Below, one piece after another: positions 61,963-64,000 of a stretch of DNA of 64,000 nucleotides. Origin of the DNA: Planctomycetota bacterium (GTDB lineage: Bacteria; Planctomycetota; Phycisphaerae; WQYP01); NCBI GenBank assembly GCA_021805985.1, contig JAJZDN010000010.1, forward strand, positions 1 to 64,000, given 5' to 3'. The notes below the pieces were generated by a model that was not told where the DNA came from, did no database searches, and saw only the letters and a list, made by a program, of their open reading frames with translations. The position numbers were made by a program, and so were the translations under genes. How positions within the stretch are numbered: the stretch's first letter is position 1; each line of letters starts with the position of its first letter.

Positions 61963-63399
61963 TTACGCTCGTCTTTGTTCCAGCAACCTTGCGGGCCATT
62001 GGGTTGGCAAGTCGGGGACGATAAACGTTTTGCCTTTTTTTCCGGCGACTGGCGTGGGTAGTTTGCAGGTAAGTGCCTCTGCGGCCAGATAGCCGCTGCG
62101 AACTGCGCTTTCCATGGTGGCGGGCCAATTTGTCTTGGTGTAGTCGCCGGCGAGAAATAAATTTTCAATGCCTCCGGCAGGGGGTGCCTGGGCTGGTCGC
62201 CACGCATCAGAGCCGGGCAGGGGGGAAAATGTGGCGCGTTTTTCAATGACTATTTTTTGTCGCAGCAGGCGCGCGGAAGAATTCGGAAATAACTGCTGAA
62301 TCTGCTTTTGAAATAATTCTGCGCACTTCTCCCGCGGTTTGTCCGCCCATTCTCGCGCCGCACTGATTACGCCGTGAAGAATTTTTCCTTCCGCATCTTT
62401 CCGAAACAACCATTGCAACGGCCCCTCAAATAGTGCTGCGTGAGATAACCGCATCACCGGTTTATCAAACCAGAGATGCGCCCCCAATATCGGCACGGAT
62501 TCAAGTTTGTCCAAATGCGCGAACCGCCCATCCGTCGCTCGCAGATGGTCGGGAATCCACCTTTGTACGGCATGGTAATTGGTGGCCAGAATTACAGCAT
62601 CAGCGCTAAGGGTTTCACCCGATTGCAGCATCACACCGGTCGCTTGCTGCCCGACAAACATAATTTCCGAAACCCGGGTGCCCAGACGCACATCCGCGCA
62701 GGGCCGATGGGAATACAACTCCTCCAAGGCACACCCCGGTAGGCCCACCACGTAGCCATGCTGGTTCATCAGCATGACATCTTGGAAAACTTCGATCGCA
62801 TATTTACTGCTGGCACGCCGCGTCTCTTCGTTCAGTGCACTGATTAATACCGGATCATAAAACCGCTGAATCACGCGATCACTCTGGCGGTGCTCCGTTA
62901 ACCATTCGCCAAAGGCTTGCCCCTCAAGCTTCTCCCGGCCGGCCTTTCCCAGTCGCAGCATGGCCAGCATGGCGGTCATGACTTCTTTGCGCTCTGCGAT
63001 TGTCACAGCGCTAAATCCCAGCATGGCCGGCCCCAGATGCAAGGGTGCCGGAAGACCGCAAACGCCCCAAAGATCAAACCGCCGGCCCGCGGCATCCAGA
63101 AAATGCACTCGGCGATAATACTCAATGCGATCGGCAACATTTAAACGTTTATATAAATCCTGCAAATTCGTGCAGCAACCCAGCAGCACATGCTGACAAT
63201 TATCCAGGAGTTGATCACTTTCCGGGTCTTCAAAGGAACTGGCCCGCCCGCCCAGTTCCCGCCGCGATTCTAATAATGTCACACGATACCCGCAGGAATC
63301 TGCCGCCGCCGCTGCGGCAATTCCCGCTAATCCGCCGCCGACAACCAGGACACGCGGTCCCGCGTTCTGACTTCCATCATGAGGATTATTTACCGACAA
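61963..63399 (-). CDS. hpnE: Hydroxysqualene dehydroxylase HpnE (FAD-dependent)
   Basis: HpnE reduces hydroxysqualene to squalene, the last step of the HpnCDE route feeding hopanoid synthesis. The 478-residue flavoprotein opens with the FAD-binding motif RVLVVGGGLAGIAAAAAA, then LLESRRELGGRASSF, and the family features DNCQHVLLGCCTNL and FYDPVLISALNEE. The C-terminal NLFLAGDYTKTNWPATMESAVRSG closes the FAD site. The start is TTG at 63399 with AGGA 7 nt upstream; a frame to 63576 would overlap hpnD and adds no family sequence. hpnD lies 58 bp upstream on the same strand. Confidence 0.93.
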   Translation of the reverse strand: MSVNNPHDGSQNAGPRVLVVGGGLAGIAAAAAADSCGYRVTLLESRRELGGRASSFEDPESDQLLDNCQHVLLGCCTNLQDLYKRLNVADRIEYYRRVHFLDAAGRRFDLWGVCGLPAPLHLGPAMLGFSAVTIAERKEVMTAMLAMLRLGKAGREKLEGQAFGEWLTEHRQSDRVIQRFYDPVLISALNEETRRASSKYAIEVFQDVMLMNQHGYVVGLPGCALEELYSHRPCADVRLGTRVSEIMFVGQQATGVMLQSGETLSADAVILATNYHAVQRWIPDHLRATDGRFAHLDKLESVPILGAHLWFDKPVMRLSHAALFEGPLQWLFRKDAEGKILHGVISAAREWADKPREKCAELFQKQIQQLFPNSSARLLRQKIVIEKRATFSPLPGSDAWRPAQAPPAGGIENLFLAGDYTKTNWPATMESAVRSGYLAAEALTCKLPTPVAGKKGKTFIVPDLPTQWPARLLEQRRA

Positions 63400-63457
63400 A
63401 ATCTCATCCTGTAAGCGTGAGTATAAAAGCAGATTGCCGGCCAGCGGCACAATTCCG

Positions 63458-64000
63458 TTACTGTTTTGCCGCGCTGCGACACCGCAGGGCGATCCAGGTT
63501 TTTGCCACTGCGCCCAACCGCACGCGGCCGCGCAGTACCTGCTGTGGATTCCGTGCAATTTTACGCAAAATACCACGATAAATCGCCGTCATTGCAGTTA
63601 GCGCCGCGACATTTCCCGGCGTAATCCGCTGGTCCAACGGTGCGGATCGGACAAATAACCGCTCGGCAAGCTCAATATGGTGCAGCATCAGGGCCTGAAA
63701 GCCCGCTGTGGCTTTTCCTGCCATCAGATCATCGCCGGTAACGCCGCACCGCAGCATCTGCTCTTGCGAAAAATAAATGCGGCTTCTACCGGCATCTTCT
63801 TTTACGTCCCGCAGAATATTGGTTAATTGAAATGCGATACCGCGATCCACCGCCAGGGCTTGAGTCTCTGCACCGCCGGTGAAACCCCATATATGGATAC
63901 TGGCCACGCCCACCACACCCGCCACACGATAGCAATATTGTTGCAGGTCGGCATCATTTGCGGGCTGATGGAATTGCAAATCCTGTTGTTGGCCGTCGAT
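63458..64000 (-). CDS. hpnD: Presqualene diphosphate synthase HpnD (partial)
   Basis: This is the C-terminal 180 or so residues of a squalene/phytoene synthase-fold enzyme; the N-terminus lies beyond the right edge. It shows the second substrate-binding block YCYRVAGVVGVASIHIWGF and the Asp-rich GIAFQLTNILRDVKEDAGRSRIYF. HpnD joins two farnesyl diphosphates to presqualene diphosphate, which HpnC and HpnE carry on to squalene. HpnC should lie further right if the operon is complete. HpnC is the alternative identity, but adjacency to hpnE favours HpnD. Confidence 0.87.
   Translation of the reverse strand: MDGQQQDLQFHQPANDADLQQYCYRVAGVVGVASIHIWGFTGGAETQALAVDRGIAFQLTNILRDVKEDAGRSRIYFSQEQMLRCGVTGDDLMAGKATAGFQALMLHHIELAERLFVRSAPLDQRITPGNVAALTAMTAIYRGILRKIARNPQQVLRGRVRLGAVAKTWIALRCRSAAKQ

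Overview
The window looks like chromosome of a Planctomycetota bacterium, most likely in or near the Phycisphaerae. This is an inference from gene content: two PEP-CTERM-type surface proteins, a Minf_1886-family protein, hopanoid/squalene genes (hpnD-hpnE), several secreted glycoside hydrolases (GH92, GH51, GH28, GH13), a XylR-type sensor-regulator and many signal-peptide proteins of unknown function. Coding density is moderate. Several genes appear to use TTG or GTG starts behind clear Shine-Dalgarno sequences.

Layout. 1-1260: start of a gene leaving the window on the left, then an ORF-less group II intron (273-959) sitting in a 7-bp tandem-repeat array, then more short-period repeats. 1.26-7.6 kb: trpE (minus) divergent from an RND efflux adaptor/permease pair. 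7.6-13.3 kb: an accessory region with heptad repeat arrays, a protein-phosphatase-like gene, and on the minus strand a hypothetical protein, a GIY-YIG-like protein, a PD-(D/E)XK nuclease, a 49-aa DnaJ-type zinc-finger protein, a small acidic protein and a DEDDh exonuclease. Three of these minus-strand genes share a repeated leader of about 80 bp. 13.3-25.4 kb: a tandem AAA+ ATPase, polyprenyl diphosphate synthase, a TlpA-like thioredoxin, amt-glnK, a secreted repeat protein, a DUF971 protein, hisA, hisH, an OmpA-like lipoprotein and a two-domain QueD-like protein.

25.7-46 kb is dominated by exported and carbohydrate-active proteins: a lectin-GH92 fusion, an aspartyl-protease/ankyrin fusion, a GH51 arabinofuranosidase, an ACT-domain malic enzyme, a GH13 amylase next to a LacI regulator, a tandem pair of PEP-CTERM genes with duplicated promoter, 5' leader and terminator, and a GH28 pectinolytic enzyme. 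Together these suggest a degrader of plant or microbial polysaccharides. 46-58.6 kb: a bifunctional-nuclease-domain protein, a XylR-like regulator, a cell-shape operon (lipoprotein-mreD-mrdA-rodA), a polyferredoxin, hisI, folE2, an unidentified two-gene cassette (55997-57467), a thiamine-binding protein and tsaB. 58.6-64 kb: repeats, a divergent sigma-70 factor with a strong terminator, a solitary HNH endonuclease, and hpnE with the downstream portion of hpnD running off the right edge.

The points most worth following up are the PEP-CTERM duplication with a conserved ~190-nt leader, the in-phase heptad repeats (one supplies the stop codon of the RND pump and another hosts the intron), the shared leader in the nuclease region, the aspartyl-protease/ankyrin fusion, and the two-gene cassette of unknown function.
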